Origin: JBBSEZ01 sp038239195
GTDB taxonomy: Bacteria > Planctomycetota > Planctomycetia > Gemmatales > Gemmataceae
DNA: 6,873 nucleotides
Assembly: GCA_038239195.1 (NCBI GenBank)
Contig: JBBSEZ010000502.1
Coordinates: 1 to 6,873 of the forward strand
Direction of reading: 5' to 3'
Shown piece by piece: positions 6,602 through 6,873 of this stretch. The translations under genes and the position numbers were made by a program. The notes under the pieces are model-generated. The model was not told where the DNA came from. It saw only the letters and a list, made by a program, of their open reading frames with translations, and made no database searches. Each line of letters begins with the position of its first letter. Position 1 is the stretch's first letter.

Positions 6602-6607
6602 CGGGAG

Positions 6608-6805
6608 ATGGGCGCGAGCAACGGCCAGGCCTGCGAGGAGAAGGGAAGGGGGACCGCGCCGGAACGAACGCAACCGCTCTGTCCGGTGTGCAGTGGTTTG
6701 CTGGTCCCTCTGCGCGGCACCTACCGGTGCGCGCGCTGCTACTTCAGCCTTTGCGTCGGCTGTGAAGGGCTCGAGGCCCCTTCCACGCTGGAACTGGCCG
6801 ACTAG
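6608..6805 (+). CDS. Small six-cysteine zinc-ribbon-like protein
   Basis: The 65-aa product has a hydrophilic N-terminus and a compact Cys cluster: C25-P-V-C28, 12 residues, C41-A-R-C44, 4 residues, C49-V-G-C52. The first four Cys form a typical zinc-ribbon spacing (CX2C-X12-CX2C), and the last pair gives an extra knuckle, so one four-Cys site with two spare ligands is likely. An additional C9 lies outside the cluster. There is no signal peptide or membrane segment, so it is probably cytoplasmic. I do not recognise a named family. Small zinc ribbons often contact nucleic acid or proteins, but nothing here shows which. It appears to be a separate transcription unit, with a terminator, candidate promoter and strong SD upstream. 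Confidence 0.75.
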   Translation: MGASNGQACEEKGRGTAPERTQPLCPVCSGLLVPLRGTYRCARCYFSLCVGCEGLEAPSTLELAD

Positions 6806-6873
6806 ATGAGCGTTTCACAAACGCTTCGCCAGTCCGGCAAGCGGGCAGCCCGCCGCGCCAGCGAGGGAGAAGC
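6806..6873 (+). CDS. Possible start of a further gene, cut by the window edge
   Basis: An ATG at 6806 follows the TAG of the previous gene with no gap, and the frame stays open for the remaining 22 codons (MSVSQTLRQSGKRAARRASE and onward), a basic, helix-prone N-terminus. Only a weak GGAA about 12 nt upstream could serve as an SD, and translational coupling to the preceding stop would be needed. The first codons also form the hairpin at 6809-6825. No family is recognisable. In GC-rich DNA a short open frame like this is easily due to chance. Confidence 0.22.
   Translation, partial: MSVSQTLRQSGKRAARRASEGE
6809..6825. repeat. Short hairpin just after the small Cys-rich gene
   Basis: AGCGTTT (6809-6815) and AAACGCT (6819-6825) are perfect reverse complements around CAC, beginning 3 nt after the stop at 6805. 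No T tract follows. It may be a weak terminator or 3'-end stabiliser for the small gene, or, if the frame at 6806 is a real gene, a structure at its start. Confidence 0.5.

Noticed and set aside
6419..6607. N-terminal extension of the small Cys-rich gene to the ATG at 6419
   Set aside because: There is no SD, the stretch contains a terminator with seven T and a promoter candidate, and an ideal SD precedes the ATG at 6608.

Overview
The window reads as chromosomal DNA of a planctomycete, probably from the Gemmata group (Gemmatales). The evidence is a very GC-rich composition with strong G/C bias at third codon positions, a paired PSCyt1/DUF1549/DUF1553 protein and DUF1501 protein (a gene pair greatly expanded in Planctomycetota), and a long Pro/Ala-rich exported protein of planctomycete style. 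The genus assignment is inference. All supported genes lie on the + strand.

Layout. Positions 1-274 are a non-coding leader holding a striking near-perfect 61-nt palindrome (43-103), a weak candidate promoter, and a strong Shine-Dalgarno (SD) site that fixes the first start. Positions 275-2755 encode a Sec-exported cytochrome-c-like PSCyt1 / Ig-like / DUF1549 / DUF1553 protein. After a 51-nt gap with a small inverted repeat over the stop codon, 2807-4156 encode a Tat-exported DUF1501 protein. These two very likely form one operon, closed by an RNA hairpin at 4175-4218. A 323-nt gene-free stretch follows. Positions 4480-6408 encode an exported protein with a HEAT-like N-terminus, a secretin/TonB short N-terminal (STN)-like domain, a Pro/Ala-rich linker and an unrecognised C-terminal half. 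It ends at a good intrinsic terminator (stem then seven T, 6445-6495). A separate small transcription unit follows: a -35/-10 pair with 17-nt spacing (6538-6566), an excellent SD, and a 65-aa six-cysteine zinc-ribbon-like protein (6608-6805). The last 68 bases are open in one frame starting at an ATG directly after the stop codon, so a further gene may begin there, but support is weak.

How the genes work together. The first two products are expected to act outside the cytoplasmic membrane, one through the Sec route with haem-binding-type motifs and one through Tat. Their co-occurrence is well known in planctomycetes, but no biochemical role has been firmly established. The third and fourth genes are separated from them by terminator-like structures and need not be functionally related. 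I see no phage, CRISPR, transposase, tRNA or rRNA, and no clear new multi-gene system. The least explained items are the upstream palindrome, the G·U-rich hairpin after the DUF1501 gene, and the small Cys-rich gene with a dyad over its promoter.
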